Shown here: piece after piece, positions 55,962 to 64,000 of the stretch
How the letters are laid out: the number at the start of each line of letters is the position of its first letter
Numbering within the stretch: the first letter of the stretch is position 1
Source of the DNA: Sulfuricurvum sp.
Lineage (GTDB): Bacteria; Campylobacterota; Campylobacteria; Campylobacterales; Sulfurimonadaceae
DNA: 64,000 nt
Direction: 5' to 3'
Assembly (NCBI GenBank): GCA_030692765.1
Contig: JAUYUB010000011.1
Coordinates: forward strand, 1 to 64,000
Program-made: the position numbers and the translations under genes
Notes under the pieces: model-generated
What the model saw: only the letters and a program-made list of their open reading frames with translations
What the model was told of the DNA's origin: nothing
Databases searched by the model: none

Positions 55962-57497
55962 ATGAAACGTGCATTGCTCAGCGTTAGCGACAAAAGTAAT
56001 ATTGTAGAATTTGCCAAATCTTTGATCGGTTTGGATTACGAAATCGTCTCTACGGGTGGAACATTTAAAATGCTACGAGAGGCAGGAGTCGATGCGATTG
56101 AAATCGATGATGTAACAGGCTTTCCAGAAATGTTTGACGGTCGTGTTAAAACATTGAATCCGTACATTCATGGCGGTATTTTATTCCGTCGTGATTTGGA
56201 TACGCATGTCAATACGGCGATGGAATACGGGATCGTGGAGATCGATTTGGTCTGTGTCAATTTGTATCCGTTTAAAGCAACTATTGAGCGTACGGATGAT
56301 TTTGAAGAGATCATTGAAAACATCGATATTGGCGGACCTGCAATGGTACGTTCTGCTGCGAAGAACTTTACCGATGTTCATATCATCACTGATCCTAGTG
56401 ACTACTCGGTGCTATTGAATGCTATCCAAAATGGTACAGATAGTGTTGAGTTCCGTCGCTCTTTGATGATCAAAGCGTATGAACATACGGCAGCCTATGA
56501 TTCTATGATTGCCAACTATATGAATAAGCGCTTTAACAACGGCATGGGTGAGAAGCAGTTTATCGTTGGAAACAAGGTAATGGATACCCGTTACGGCGAG
56601 AACCCTCACCAAAAGGGCGGCTTGTATGAGTTTGATACGTTCTTCAGCAAGAACTTCAAAACCCTTAAAGGGGAAGCGAGTTTCAATAACCTGACTGACA
56701 TTAGCGGAGCGGTAAAAATCGCGGCGGCATTTGGCAATGAAAATGCGATCTGTATTGTCAAGCATGGTAATCCATGTGGTTTTGCGATTCGCGACAACTT
56801 AATGGACGCGTACACCGAAGCACTCAAATGTGATCCGATTTCAGCATTTGGCGGAGTCGTTGCGGTTAACGGTGTCGTTACTAAAGAACTGGCGATGAAG
56901 ATGAATGAGATGTTTTTGGAAGTAGTTATTGCTGGGCGTATCGATGAGGAAGCTAGAGAAGTATTTGAGCCGAAAAAACGTCTTAAACTTTTTGAATACG
57001 GTAGCGATCGTATTGTCTTGAGCAACGATGCCATTGATTTTAAACACATTGACGGCGGATTTGTATTCCAAGATGCAGACCGTGTAGGTGCGGATGAAGT
57101 CAAAAATGCGAAATTGGTCACAACCCATACAGCAAGCACGCAGGAGCTCAAAGATGCGGAGATCGCGTACAAAGTAGCCTCATTGACGAAATCAAACTGC
57201 GTTGTCTATGTGAAAAACGGTGCGATGGTGGCTGTGGGTATGGGAATGACTTCCCGTGTGGATGCAGCACGTTGTGCGCTTAAAAAAGCAGAAGAGATGG
57301 GTCTGGATGTAAGCGGTGCGGCATTGGCTTCCGAAGCATTTTTCCCGTTTCGTGATTCGATTGATGCGGCTGCGGGTGCGGGAGTTAAAACCGTTATTCA
57401 GCCGGGCGGTTCTGTACGTGATGAAGAAGTCATCGCAGCTGCCAATGAATATGGTATTGCATTGTACATGACAGGTGTTCGTCACTTTTTACACTAA
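55962..57497 (+). CDS. purH: Bifunctional AICAR transformylase / IMP cyclohydrolase
   Basis: 511 residues. The N-terminal MGS-like IMP cyclohydrolase ([42 protein letters not shown]) is joined to the AICAR transformylase ([33 protein letters not shown]-like [11 protein letters not shown]). It catalyses the last two steps of IMP synthesis. It is a single gene with a terminator. Confidence 0.96.
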   Translation: MKRALLSVSDKSNIVEFAKSLIGLDYEIVSTGGTFKMLREAGVDAIEIDDVTGFPEMFDGRVKTLNPYIHGGILFRRDLDTHVNTAMEYGIVEIDLVCVNLYPFKATIERTDDFEEIIENIDIGGPAMVRSAAKNFTDVHIITDPSDYSVLLNAIQNGTDSVEFRRSLMIKAYEHTAAYDSMIANYMNKRFNNGMGEKQFIVGNKVMDTRYGENPHQKGGLYEFDTFFSKNFKTLKGEASFNNLTDISGAVKIAAAFGNENAICIVKHGNPCGFAIRDNLMDAYTEALKCDPISAFGGVVAVNGVVTKELAMKMNEMFLEVVIAGRIDEEAREVFEPKKRLKLFEYGSDRIVLSNDAIDFKHIDGGFVFQDADRVGADEVKNAKLVTTHTASTQELKDAEIAYKVASLTKSNCVVYVKNGAMVAVGMGMTSRVDAARCALKKAEEMGLDVSGAALASEAFFPFRDSIDAAAGAGVKTVIQPGGSVRDEEVIAAANEYGIALYMTGVRHFLH

Positions 57498-57503
57498 CAA
57501 TCC

Positions 57504-57522
57504 TTGCGCCTCTTTGGCGCAA
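57504..57522 (+). terminator. Intrinsic terminator after purH
   Basis: TTGCGCC and GGCGCAA form a perfect 7-bp stem with a TCTTT loop, 6 nt after the purH stop. The following CTTTAAAT tract is moderately T-rich. Confidence 0.55.
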
Positions 57523-57569
57523 CTTTAAATCTACTCTATTCCCCATCCAAACGAACTTCATTTTACAAC

Positions 57570-57612
57570 CTTGATTGATTTTGACTCAACTATTGTGTTA
57601 TACTTTTAACAC
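57570..57612 (+). promoter_or_regulatory. HAIR operator and promoter of the cbpA-hspR-ung operon
   Basis: CTTGATT-N7-ACTCAAC (57570-57590) matches the HspR operator HAIR (CTTGAGT-N7-ACTCAAG) at 12 of 14 bases with the right spacing. It overlaps TTGATT (57575-57580), which with TATACT (57599-57604) makes an 18-nt-spaced promoter. GTGTTA/TAACAC (57595-57600 and 57607-57612) is a further inverted repeat over the -10. The operon encodes HspR itself, so this is a likely autorepression site. Confidence 0.75.
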
Positions 57613-57645
57613 ATAACATAAGAGTAATTTTAATAGGATTTAAAA

Positions 57646-58527
57646 ATGTCAAAAAGTTTATATACAACCCTCGAAATAGCACCGGGTTCAAGCGAAACAG
57701 AGATCAAAAAAGCATATAGAAAACTTGCACGTCAATATCACCCTGATGTGAACAAAGATCCAAAAGCCGAAGAAAAATTCAAAGAGATTAATGCGGCATA
57801 TGAAGTACTAAGTGATAAAGAGAAACGTGCAAAGTATGATCAATATGGGGATTCGATGTTCGGCGGACAGAATTTCCATGATTTCTCACGCGCGCAAGGC
57901 GGTAATGTTGATTTAGATGAGATCTTACGTAATATGTTTTCTGGCGGCGGTGGCGGCTTTGGAGGCGGTGGCTTTGGCGGAGGCGGTTTCGGCGGTTTTG
58001 GAGGAGGATTTGGCCAAACGGTGAATCTTGACATCGATGCGAATGTGACAGTTCCTTTTAGTATAGCTGTATTGGGCGGAAAACACACGATCAATCTAAG
58101 CGGTGAGAGTTTTGACATCAAAATTCCTGCGGGGATTAAAAGCGGTGAAAAACTGCGTGTTCGTGGCAAAGGAAAGAAGCAAGGATCTCAATCAGGAGAC
58201 TTGTATTTACGTATTGAGATCTCTCCAAATCCTGAATACGAGAGAGAAGGAGATACGTTGGTTAAAACCTTTAATGTTCCTCTCTATGCCGCATTATTTG
58301 GCGGGAAAGTAAGTGTTCAAACACTCGAAAAAGAAGTAACGCTAAAAGTTCCAGAAAACACCAAAAATGGTCAGCGATTTAGACTCAAAGAGATGGGAGT
58401 TGTGAATCGTCAATCAGGTGCTAGAGGTGATCTGTATCTTAAAGCTAATATTGTGTTGCCAAGTGTTGAGAGCATCGATGCTGAACTGGTAGAGCAAATG
58501 AAAAAAATTCTTCCGCAAGGAGAGTAG
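57646..58527 (+). CDS. cbpA: DnaJ-like co-chaperone CbpA
   Basis: 293 residues. The J domain occupies about 1-70 with the HPD triad at 32-34. A glycine/phenylalanine-rich linker (about 103-125) follows, then the two C-terminal substrate-binding domains. The DnaJ zinc finger is absent, so this is a class B protein. It stimulates DnaK. First in cbpA-hspR-ung under a HAIR site, as for cbpA-hspR of Helicobacter. Confidence 0.92.
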   Translation: MSKSLYTTLEIAPGSSETEIKKAYRKLARQYHPDVNKDPKAEEKFKEINAAYEVLSDKEKRAKYDQYGDSMFGGQNFHDFSRAQGGNVDLDEILRNMFSGGGGGFGGGGFGGGGFGGFGGGFGQTVNLDIDANVTVPFSIAVLGGKHTINLSGESFDIKIPAGIKSGEKLRVRGKGKKQGSQSGDLYLRIEISPNPEYEREGDTLVKTFNVPLYAALFGGKVSVQTLEKEVTLKVPENTKNGQRFRLKEMGVVNRQSGARGDLYLKANIVLPSVESIDAELVEQMKKILPQGE

Positions 58528-58530
58528 CAC

Positions 58531-58923
58531 ATGCACCATTTTGATGAACCGGTTTACATGATCAGTATCGTGGCAAAGATCCTCGAAATCCATCCGCAGA
58601 CGCTTCGTCAGTATGAGCGTGAAAACTTGATATCTCCTTCACGTTCGGATGGACGCATTCGTCTTTATTCACAGCGTGATATTGAGAAGATCAAAACGAT
58701 TTTACGTCTAACGCGAGAGCTGGGTGTTAATCTGGCCGGTGTTGATGTCGTGATGCGTCTTAAGATCAAGATGGAGGCTATGGAGCAAGAACTCATAGAG
58801 CTTCGTACAGAGATTGAACGTGTTCGTAACAGCTCTGGTGTTCCTTTGGCAAAATCTTTGGTGGCTACTCGCAGTGTGTATGAAATGGTTATTTTCGAAG
58901 ACGATTTGTTTAAGAAGTTATGA
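58531..58923 (+). CDS. hspR: Heat-shock repressor HspR (MerR family)
   Basis: 130 residues. The MerR-type winged helix (YMISIVAKILEIHPQTLRQY, ISPSRSDGRIRLYSQRDI) is followed by a coiled coil (about 85-105). HspR represses chaperone genes through HAIR sites, and one lies upstream of this operon. It starts 3 nt after cbpA and overlaps ung (ATGA). Confidence 0.92.
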   Translation: MHHFDEPVYMISIVAKILEIHPQTLRQYERENLISPSRSDGRIRLYSQRDIEKIKTILRLTRELGVNLAGVDVVMRLKIKMEAMEQELIELRTEIERVRNSSGVPLAKSLVATRSVYEMVIFEDDLFKKL

Positions 58924-59606
58924 CTTCGATTACCTCCTCAATTCATGAGAGCTGGAGGAAGGCGCTTGAGTATGAGTTCAATCATTCCTATATGGGTGAA
59001 CTCAAATCTTTTTTAATCGAAGAAAAAAAACACTATACCATCTTCCCCGGTGGGGACGATATTTTTCACGCTTTTAATTCTACCCCTTTTGATGCGGTGA
59101 AAGTGGTTATATTGGGACAGGATCCCTATCACGGTACGGGCCAGGCACATGGGCTCTCATTCTCGGTTGTGCATGGGGTTAAGCTCCCCCCTTCTCTTAA
59201 AAATATTTTCAAAGAACTGGTTGATGATATTGGATGTGCTTATCCAAAAAGTGGGGATCTGAGTCATTGGACTACTCAGGGGGTCTTGTTGCTTAATACG
59301 CTTTTGACCGTACGTTCTGGTGAGCCGTTTTCTCACAAAGAGAGAGGATGGGAACGATTTACGGATCAAGTGATTCGAACACTCAGCCATGAGCGCAAAG
59401 ACATTGTCTTCATCCTTTGGGGTTCGCCCGCTCAGAAAAAAGCGGTGTTGATCGATGAGCAAAAACACTTGATACTAAAAGCGCCACATCCCTCTCCATT
59501 GTCCTCTTATCGTGGCTTCTTCGGCTCAAAGCCGTTTAGCAAAACGAATACCTATCTGACACAGCAGGGTGTTTCTCCTGTCCAATGGTGTATCCCTATC
59601 GAATGA
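58920..59606 (+). CDS. ung: Uracil-DNA glycosylase
   Basis: 228 residues, family 1 UNG. GQDPYHG with the catalytic Asp68, LLNTLLTV, and the Leu/His loop HPSPLSSYRGFFG are all conserved. It removes uracil from DNA. The ATGA overlap with hspR puts it in the heat-shock operon. Its 3' end overlaps the convergent nuclease gene by 11 bp. Confidence 0.95.
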   Translation: MTSITSSIHESWRKALEYEFNHSYMGELKSFLIEEKKHYTIFPGGDDIFHAFNSTPFDAVKVVILGQDPYHGTGQAHGLSFSVVHGVKLPPSLKNIFKELVDDIGCAYPKSGDLSHWTTQGVLLLNTLLTVRSGEPFSHKERGWERFTDQVIRTLSHERKDIVFILWGSPAQKKAVLIDEQKHLILKAPHPSPLSSYRGFFGSKPFSKTNTYLTQQGVSPVQWCIPIE

Positions 59607-60609
59607 TAAATTTCGCAAAAATGGCCAAGTGATCGGAATACCCCTCACCTAGATGGTGTTTGGGGAATTTTCGAGACTGTTGCCAGCGATAGGGTTTTCC
59701 TTTGTAAAAAAGGTAGGGAGCATCAAAGCGTCCAAAACTTCCGCGAACGTATTCTAGCTCTTTGCCATCTGCGAGAGAAGGGGAGATGATCATATTGTCC
59801 AGCCCTTCATGATGCCCTCGGTATTCATGACTCCATCGCTGATCTTCGGGGAGTTCATACCATAGATTGTAGAGAGAGTCGTCATTGGATTGCAATGACG
59901 CATAGGTGATTGGGTTTTGATCATCATCGATGGTTTTGAGGATGTGATTAATCCCCGTAATACCCTTCGTGTCATTGTGCTTTCTGCTTTTTAGAAATGT
60001 TCGATACTCTTCATGGTGGGAATTAAAATCTCCCATGAGGACATAGGGCTCATCCTCGTTTAGTTCTTCCAGTCGTTTTTTGAGTACTTTTGCACTTTGT
60101 ATACGCATGCTCTCAGGGCCGCTTTTGGATTTCCAATGGTTGACGAATACCCGTAAGGTTTTGCTGTTAATATTTAATTTTACCTCGAGTATATCTCGAT
60201 AGGATCTGCTGGCACCCACAGATCGACTCAGAGCACTGCTGATGGGATAACGGCTTAGAAGTGCTACGGCAACAGCAGTATTTTTCGTACGGGCAAAAGC
60301 ATAGTGTGGATAATAAAGTCCCTGCCGGTTTAGTTCAGCTTTGAGTTCTTTGAGGGCTGTTTCGGATTCGATTTCTTGAAGCCCGATGATGTCTGCACCA
60401 ATGTCTTTGATCACTTGCGCGGTATTGCGTAGTTTGATTCGATGGATCTCTTCATTCCATCCCCATGACGTATTGGGTATGTATTGCTCATACTCTGTTC
60501 CGTCATCATTCATGTCAAATAGATTTTCAACGTTATATGACGCGATTTTCACTTCGGTACCTCCCAGGAGTGTGAGTATGAAAAACAGCAGTATCCAAAA
60601 GAGTTTCAT
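59596..60609 (-). CDS. Endonuclease/exonuclease/phosphatase family protein, exported
   Basis: 337 residues. A signal peptide (about 1-17) precedes an EEP fold: ASYNVENLFD, GLQEIES with the metal Glu, FVNHWKSKSG, LMGDFNSH and a C-terminal SDHLAIFAKF. Exported members degrade DNA or phosphoesters, possibly for nutrient recovery; the substrate is not known. It overlaps the oligopeptidase stop by 4 bp. Confidence 0.85.
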   Translation of the reverse strand: MKLFWILLFFILTLLGGTEVKIASYNVENLFDMNDDGTEYEQYIPNTSWGWNEEIHRIKLRNTAQVIKDIGADIIGLQEIESETALKELKAELNRQGLYYPHYAFARTKNTAVAVALLSRYPISSALSRSVGASRSYRDILEVKLNINSKTLRVFVNHWKSKSGPESMRIQSAKVLKKRLEELNEDEPYVLMGDFNSHHEEYRTFLKSRKHNDTKGITGINHILKTIDDDQNPITYASLQSNDDSLYNLWYELPEDQRWSHEYRGHHEGLDNMIISPSLADGKELEYVRGSFGRFDAPYLFYKGKPYRWQQSRKFPKHHLGEGYSDHLAIFAKFIIR

Positions 60610-62561
60610 CCATTGATACCGTTAAGGCGCAGCAGGTGTTTGGTCTCGCATTCACGTCCCATCATTTCTGTAAACAGTTCTTGCATACTCTGGCTTCCCC
60701 CTTTTGCCAAAACTATCTCTTTATAGTTTTGGGCAAGTTGGGAGCCAAAAATTCCTTCATCGACAATGGCGTAATAGGCATCGGCACTGAGTACTTCTGC
60801 CCATTTGTAGCTGTAATACCCCGCACTGTATCCACCGCTGAAGATATGGGAAAAGCCGTTTTGGAATTTATTGTACGCAGGAGGCTTGATTAGTGCCGTC
60901 TTCTCTCGGATCGAGTCCAAGAGCTGTTGTATCTCTTCGCCTTGATAGAGTTTTGAGTGAAGGGTGAGATCAAAGAGAGAGAACTCAAGTTGGCGCAGCA
61001 TAAAAAGGGCACTTTGAAAATTTTTGGCACGGATGAGTTTGGCGATCATCTCGTCGCTTAGGACTTCTCCCGTTTGATGCTGTTTGGAAAAGAGTTTGAG
61101 AACCTTTGGTTCGTAAGCGAAATTTTCGAGAAATTGCGATGGAAACTCTACAGCATCCCATTCGACACCATTGACACCGCTGACCCCATGTTCTCGCACA
61201 CGGCTCAAAACATGATGCAGGGTATGCCCCATCTCGTGAAAGAGGGTTACCACATCATCATGACGCAGAAGTGAAGGTGAGGTGTTCGATGATGGCGGAA
61301 AATTACATACGACAAAGGCACTGGAGAGGTGTGTGCATCCAACTGTGTCTTCACAGTGGGATTGGAAATTGTGCATCCATGCCCCGCCACGTTTGCCTTT
61401 GCGTGCCTCTAAATCAAAATAGATACGAGCACGTAGGACATCATCGTCATAGACATCATAAGCTGTTGCTTTTTCATCCCACAGGTGTACTTCAATTTTT
61501 TTAAACGAAATACCGAACATCTGATTTAAAAAGTCGAACATCCCGCTCATAACGCCATTTTGTTCAAAATAAGGGCGATACTCTTCTTCGTCAATGTCGT
61601 ATTGTGCTTTTTTGAGGATTTCACCATAGTAGGCCGAGTCATAGCTTTGTAAATCAATATTTTGTGCAATTTCACGCAGTTGCGAAATTTCTTGCTTTGC
61701 TTGAGATTGGGAGGTTTGGGCGAGTTCATTCAAAAAGCTCAAGACACTTTGGGTTGAAGGGGCCATTTTAGAAGCTAGAGAATATTCGGTATAGCTCTCA
61801 TAGCCTAGCAGTTGTGCCATCTCTTGACGCAGTTGCATCAGCTCGTCGATGATGGCTGCGTTTTGAGGAGCACGAGTAGTATAGGCTTTGTAAAGTTCTT
61901 CACGAATTTCGCGATTTGGACCATAGGTCATATAGGCGATGTATGAGGGCATTTGCAATGTAAATTTGTATTTGGTAATTCCCTCTTCTTCAAAACGTGC
62001 ATCGTCCAAATCACCTTGAGGAACTCCTGCAATATCTGCCTCATCAGTAATGATTTTTTCGTAGGCATTGGTGGCATCGAGTACGTTTTGAGAAAAGTCA
62101 TTTGTCAGCGTACTTTTTCGCAAATTAATCTCTGAAAGTCTTTCTTTGCTAGCCTCATCCAAATGAGCACCTGAGAGTTCAAAGCTTAGGATATTGAGAT
62201 CTAATATACGTTGTTGCTCAATATTGAGTACGTTGTATTCGTTGGCTTTTATTTGTTTGAAGGCATCATAAATAGCGAGATTTTGTCCGACAAAATTGGA
62301 GTAGTCTGTCAGTATCGGTAATGCATCTGAGTAAACCTTTTGGGTCTCTTCAGTATTTTTGACCGCATTGATGTGAGACAGCGGTGTAAACAAAAGCTCC
62401 ATTTCCTCTTCCATAAAATCAAACGGTCTTATAAAATTACTATACGTTTTGTCAGAAATTGCCAACAAAGTCTCAATTGTTTTATGATTGTTTTGTATCA
62501 AAGCTTCAAGATCGGGAATAAAAGTCTCTAAATTGAGGGTAAAATCGGCAAATGGGTTCAT
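60606..62561 (-). CDS. prlC: M3 family oligopeptidase (oligopeptidase A)
   Basis: 651 residues. The zinc site HEMGH lies in VTLFHEMGHTLHH and the third ligand is in the following helix (VNGVEWDAVEFPSQFLENFA). SGGYSAGYYSYKWAEVLSADAY near the C-terminus is the M3 substrate loop. It is a cytosolic peptidase that clears short peptides. ATG 62561 (AGGAG upstream) is used; the open frame extends to 62624. Confidence 0.92.
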   Translation of the reverse strand: MNPFADFTLNLETFIPDLEALIQNNHKTIETLLAISDKTYSNFIRPFDFMEEEMELLFTPLSHINAVKNTEETQKVYSDALPILTDYSNFVGQNLAIYDAFKQIKANEYNVLNIEQQRILDLNILSFELSGAHLDEASKERLSEINLRKSTLTNDFSQNVLDATNAYEKIITDEADIAGVPQGDLDDARFEEEGITKYKFTLQMPSYIAYMTYGPNREIREELYKAYTTRAPQNAAIIDELMQLRQEMAQLLGYESYTEYSLASKMAPSTQSVLSFLNELAQTSQSQAKQEISQLREIAQNIDLQSYDSAYYGEILKKAQYDIDEEEYRPYFEQNGVMSGMFDFLNQMFGISFKKIEVHLWDEKATAYDVYDDDVLRARIYFDLEARKGKRGGAWMHNFQSHCEDTVGCTHLSSAFVVCNFPPSSNTSPSLLRHDDVVTLFHEMGHTLHHVLSRVREHGVSGVNGVEWDAVEFPSQFLENFAYEPKVLKLFSKQHQTGEVLSDEMIAKLIRAKNFQSALFMLRQLEFSLFDLTLHSKLYQGEEIQQLLDSIREKTALIKPPAYNKFQNGFSHIFSGGYSAGYYSYKWAEVLSADAYYAIVDEGIFGSQLAQNYKEIVLAKGGSQSMQELFTEMMGRECETKHLLRLNGING

Positions 62562-62652
62562 GCTTTCTCCTGTAAAAGTGTTATTGTAGTAAAGTGTAGG
62601 AAAATTTACCCTATAATTTTGCAATTTGTTATCCTAAAAAGGTTTTATCATC

Positions 62653-63255
62653 ATGAATTTAAAGGTTAAGTTTTTCTTGCGTTATATATTTGTTGGGGCA
62701 CTTTCGTTGTTCCCATTGATATTGGTCTTGATTGTGGTTAATTATCTTAAAAATTTAGGGATTAGCGCGTATCTCTCTTTGAATGATTATACAAACTCTT
62801 TTGGGGTGACGATTGCATTAATGGTGGGAGTGATTTGCGTTTTCGCAATTTTGGGATATTCGATTGAAAAATACGGTCGCTCGATATTTGTGGCGATGAT
62901 TGACAGTACGTTTGAAAAAATCCCTGCGATACGCTCAGTTTATTCAGTATCCAAAAAATTAGCGGCCATGCTCTCAGGTGGAGAAGACGGGACGAAAAAA
63001 GAGGTAGTCCTAGTGGAATATCCAAAAGAAAACTTGTGGGTTCCTGCCTATTTGCTCAATCGCCATAAAAATATCTGTGTTTTGTTTATTCCCACATCAC
63101 CAAATCCGACAAGTGGTTATACGGTACTCGTAGATGAGTCATTGATCAAAAAAACAACGCTTACTCTCCAAGAAGCTTCGTCGTTTATTATCAGTATGGG
63201 CGCCGATTTTCCTCGAAAAGAGGAAATTTCACGTCTGATTCCCGTTGCGGATTAA
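62653..63255 (+). CDS. DUF502 family membrane protein
   Basis: 200 residues. Two membrane helices (about 10-32 and 50-75) are followed by the DUF502 domain ([42 protein letters not shown]). The function is unknown; some homologues are linked to membrane permeability. Its stop overlaps the convergent protease stop by 4 bp. Confidence 0.85.
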   Translation: MNLKVKFFLRYIFVGALSLFPLILVLIVVNYLKNLGISAYLSLNDYTNSFGVTIALMVGVICVFAILGYSIEKYGRSIFVAMIDSTFEKIPAIRSVYSVSKKLAAMLSGGEDGTKKEVVLVEYPKENLWVPAYLLNRHKNICVLFIPTSPNPTSGYTVLVDESLIKKTTLTLQEASSFIISMGADFPRKEEISRLIPVAD

Positions 63256-64000
63256 TCAAACTCATCGTATTTGGGTTCAAGCACGCCAAACGTATTCATG
63301 AGTTTTTGTGAGTAGATAGGAGCATCATGGAACAGTTGTTCAAGTGCTTTTAACCCCAGTTCATACGTCAAAGACGAGTCGATAACGACGTACGAGAGAT
63401 AAATGGTGTTTTCATTGATGGAGAACTGCAGCCGCTCAAACTTATCGTTTTCGCTGAGTAAGAAATCGTACAAAGATTGAATGTTATTTTGTGGGATACG
63501 TCCCAGCGCACAATCGCTGATGATAACGCCATTGTCGTAATAGTTAATATCGATTTTAATCGTATCGACATCAAATTTCCAATTACGCTGGCTTCGTCTG
63601 GAGAGCGGGACGTTAAGTTTTAATGCACCTAAAATCTTTTCGATGAGCTCAACCACTCCTGATGGCTTATATCCTTCGCGTCTGCGTTTTGCGACATCGA
63701 GTTTGACTCCGCATTGCGGACAATAATCATTGATTATCAGCTCTTCTTGAATCATATTTTTACAGGAGTTACAGCGGATAATTGCATCATGCTTTAGCGA
63801 GAGAAATTTTTCCATTACTTCTGCCAAATAGGTGTACGGCAGAGCAAATCCCAAATTGTTGGAATTTTGGATGATAAACGTATTGACCCCTACGATTTCT
63901 CTTTGTTCGTTTAGAAGAGGCCCGCCGCTGTTTCCCGGATTGATGGCCGCATCAAACTGGATGTATTCAATCTCCCCTTGCAATCGCGACGCTTTTGAGA
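63252..64000 (-). CDS. HtrA-like serine protease with zinc ribbon and C-terminal YbjN-like domain (partial, 5' end outside window)
   Basis: The visible 249 codons run off the window edge, so the N-terminal protease half is missing. The catalytic Ser motif [11 protein letters not shown] is near the start of the visible part (S1C/trypsin-like). A zinc ribbon follows (CNSC...CPQC, about 70 residues later), then a domain of about 130 residues resembling YbjN/secretion-chaperone folds ([30 protein letters not shown]). There is no PDZ domain where HtrA would have one. Confidence 0.78.
   Translation of the reverse strand, partial: SKASRLQGEIEYIQFDAAINPGNSGGPLLNEQREIVGVNTFIIQNSNNLGFALPYTYLAEVMEKFLSLKHDAIIRCNSCKNMIQEELIINDYCPQCGVKLDVAKRRREGYKPSGVVELIEKILGALKLNVPLSRRSQRNWKFDVDTIKIDINYYDNGVIISDCALGRIPQNNIQSLYDFLLSENDKFERLQFSINENTIYLSYVVIDSSLTYELGLKALEQLFHDAPIYSQKLMNTFGVLEPKYDEFD

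Noticed and set aside
57948-58010. GGN-rich tandem pattern
   Set aside because: It is the glycine/phenylalanine linker of the DnaJ-like protein, a coding feature and not a DNA repeat element.
1-64000. CRISPR arrays, tRNA genes, insertion sequences or prophage
   Set aside because: No regularly spaced repeats, cloverleaf-type sequences, transposase or phage genes were recognised on reading; a tRNA scan and IS search were not possible.

Overview
The window looks like chromosome from a Campylobacterota (epsilonproteobacterial) chemolithotroph, probably of the Sulfuricurvum/Sulfurimonas type. That placement is inference. It rests on gene neighbourhoods shared with Campylobacter (lptG-like/lysA/HAD/pheA/hisC/fliF/fliG/fliH/dxs; cheY/prmA/ftsH/psd-like; serS/pflB; htrB/waaC; cbpA/hspR), a dimeric-type dUTPase, and TATAAT-type -10 boxes that often lack a clear -35. 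No search could be run.

Layout. 1-320 is the end of an rRNA operon (23S 3' end and 5S). 460-3250 holds a small ComEA-like secreted protein facing a bioD-pyrB-pabB operon. 3251-7735 has a Cys/Met-type PLP enzyme and the N-degron set clpS-clpA-aat. 7732-9720 is the most accessory-looking stretch: a mazEF-type toxin-antitoxin pair behind a perfect consensus promoter, two decayed YoeB tails in a 95-bp direct repeat, a TRL-like lipoprotein, a DUF3015 protein and a REP-like palindrome. 9720-20180 carries an Lnb/DUF4105 protein, transaldolase, PilT, L25, Pth, LptG-like, LysA, a HAD protein, PheA and HisC. 20196-25577 is fliF-fliG-fliH-dxs, followed on the other strand by pgeF and a CZB-type chemoreceptor.

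28406-31330 is an apparent 5-thiohistidine (ovothiol-type) operon: an OvoA that lacks its methyltransferase domain, an OvoB-like PLP lyase, and a small flavin-barrel protein. 31527-36443 has dUTPase, the LPS genes htrB and waaC, a PDC-sensor membrane protein, and hisH-hisA. 36518-40339 is cheY-prmA-ftsH-psd-like. 40363-46000 on the minus strand has pflB (flagellar disk scaffold), serS, a TlpA-like thioredoxin and a propeller lipoprotein. 46162-46664 is an intact yefM-yoeB pair. Then come a MetF-family enzyme, serB, a c-type cytochrome, a TIGR01777 epimerase, and an Mla-type lipid transport operon that ends in pfkA. 54574-59606 holds a DD-carboxypeptidase, a hypoxanthine-type glycosylase, purH, and a heat-shock operon cbpA-hspR-ung with a recognisable HAIR operator. 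The window closes with an oligopeptidase/nuclease pair, a DUF502 protein and a truncated HtrA-like protease with a zinc ribbon.

Most of the window is ordinary, tightly packed housekeeping sequence with many 1-4 bp gene overlaps. The points most worth a second look are the methyltransferase-less OvoA/OvoB operon, the toxin-antitoxin graveyard, the HspR operator driving an operon that includes ung, and enzyme relatives with altered catalytic motifs (HAD Asp to Gln, Psd Ser to Arg). No CRISPR array, insertion sequence, prophage or tRNA gene was recognised.
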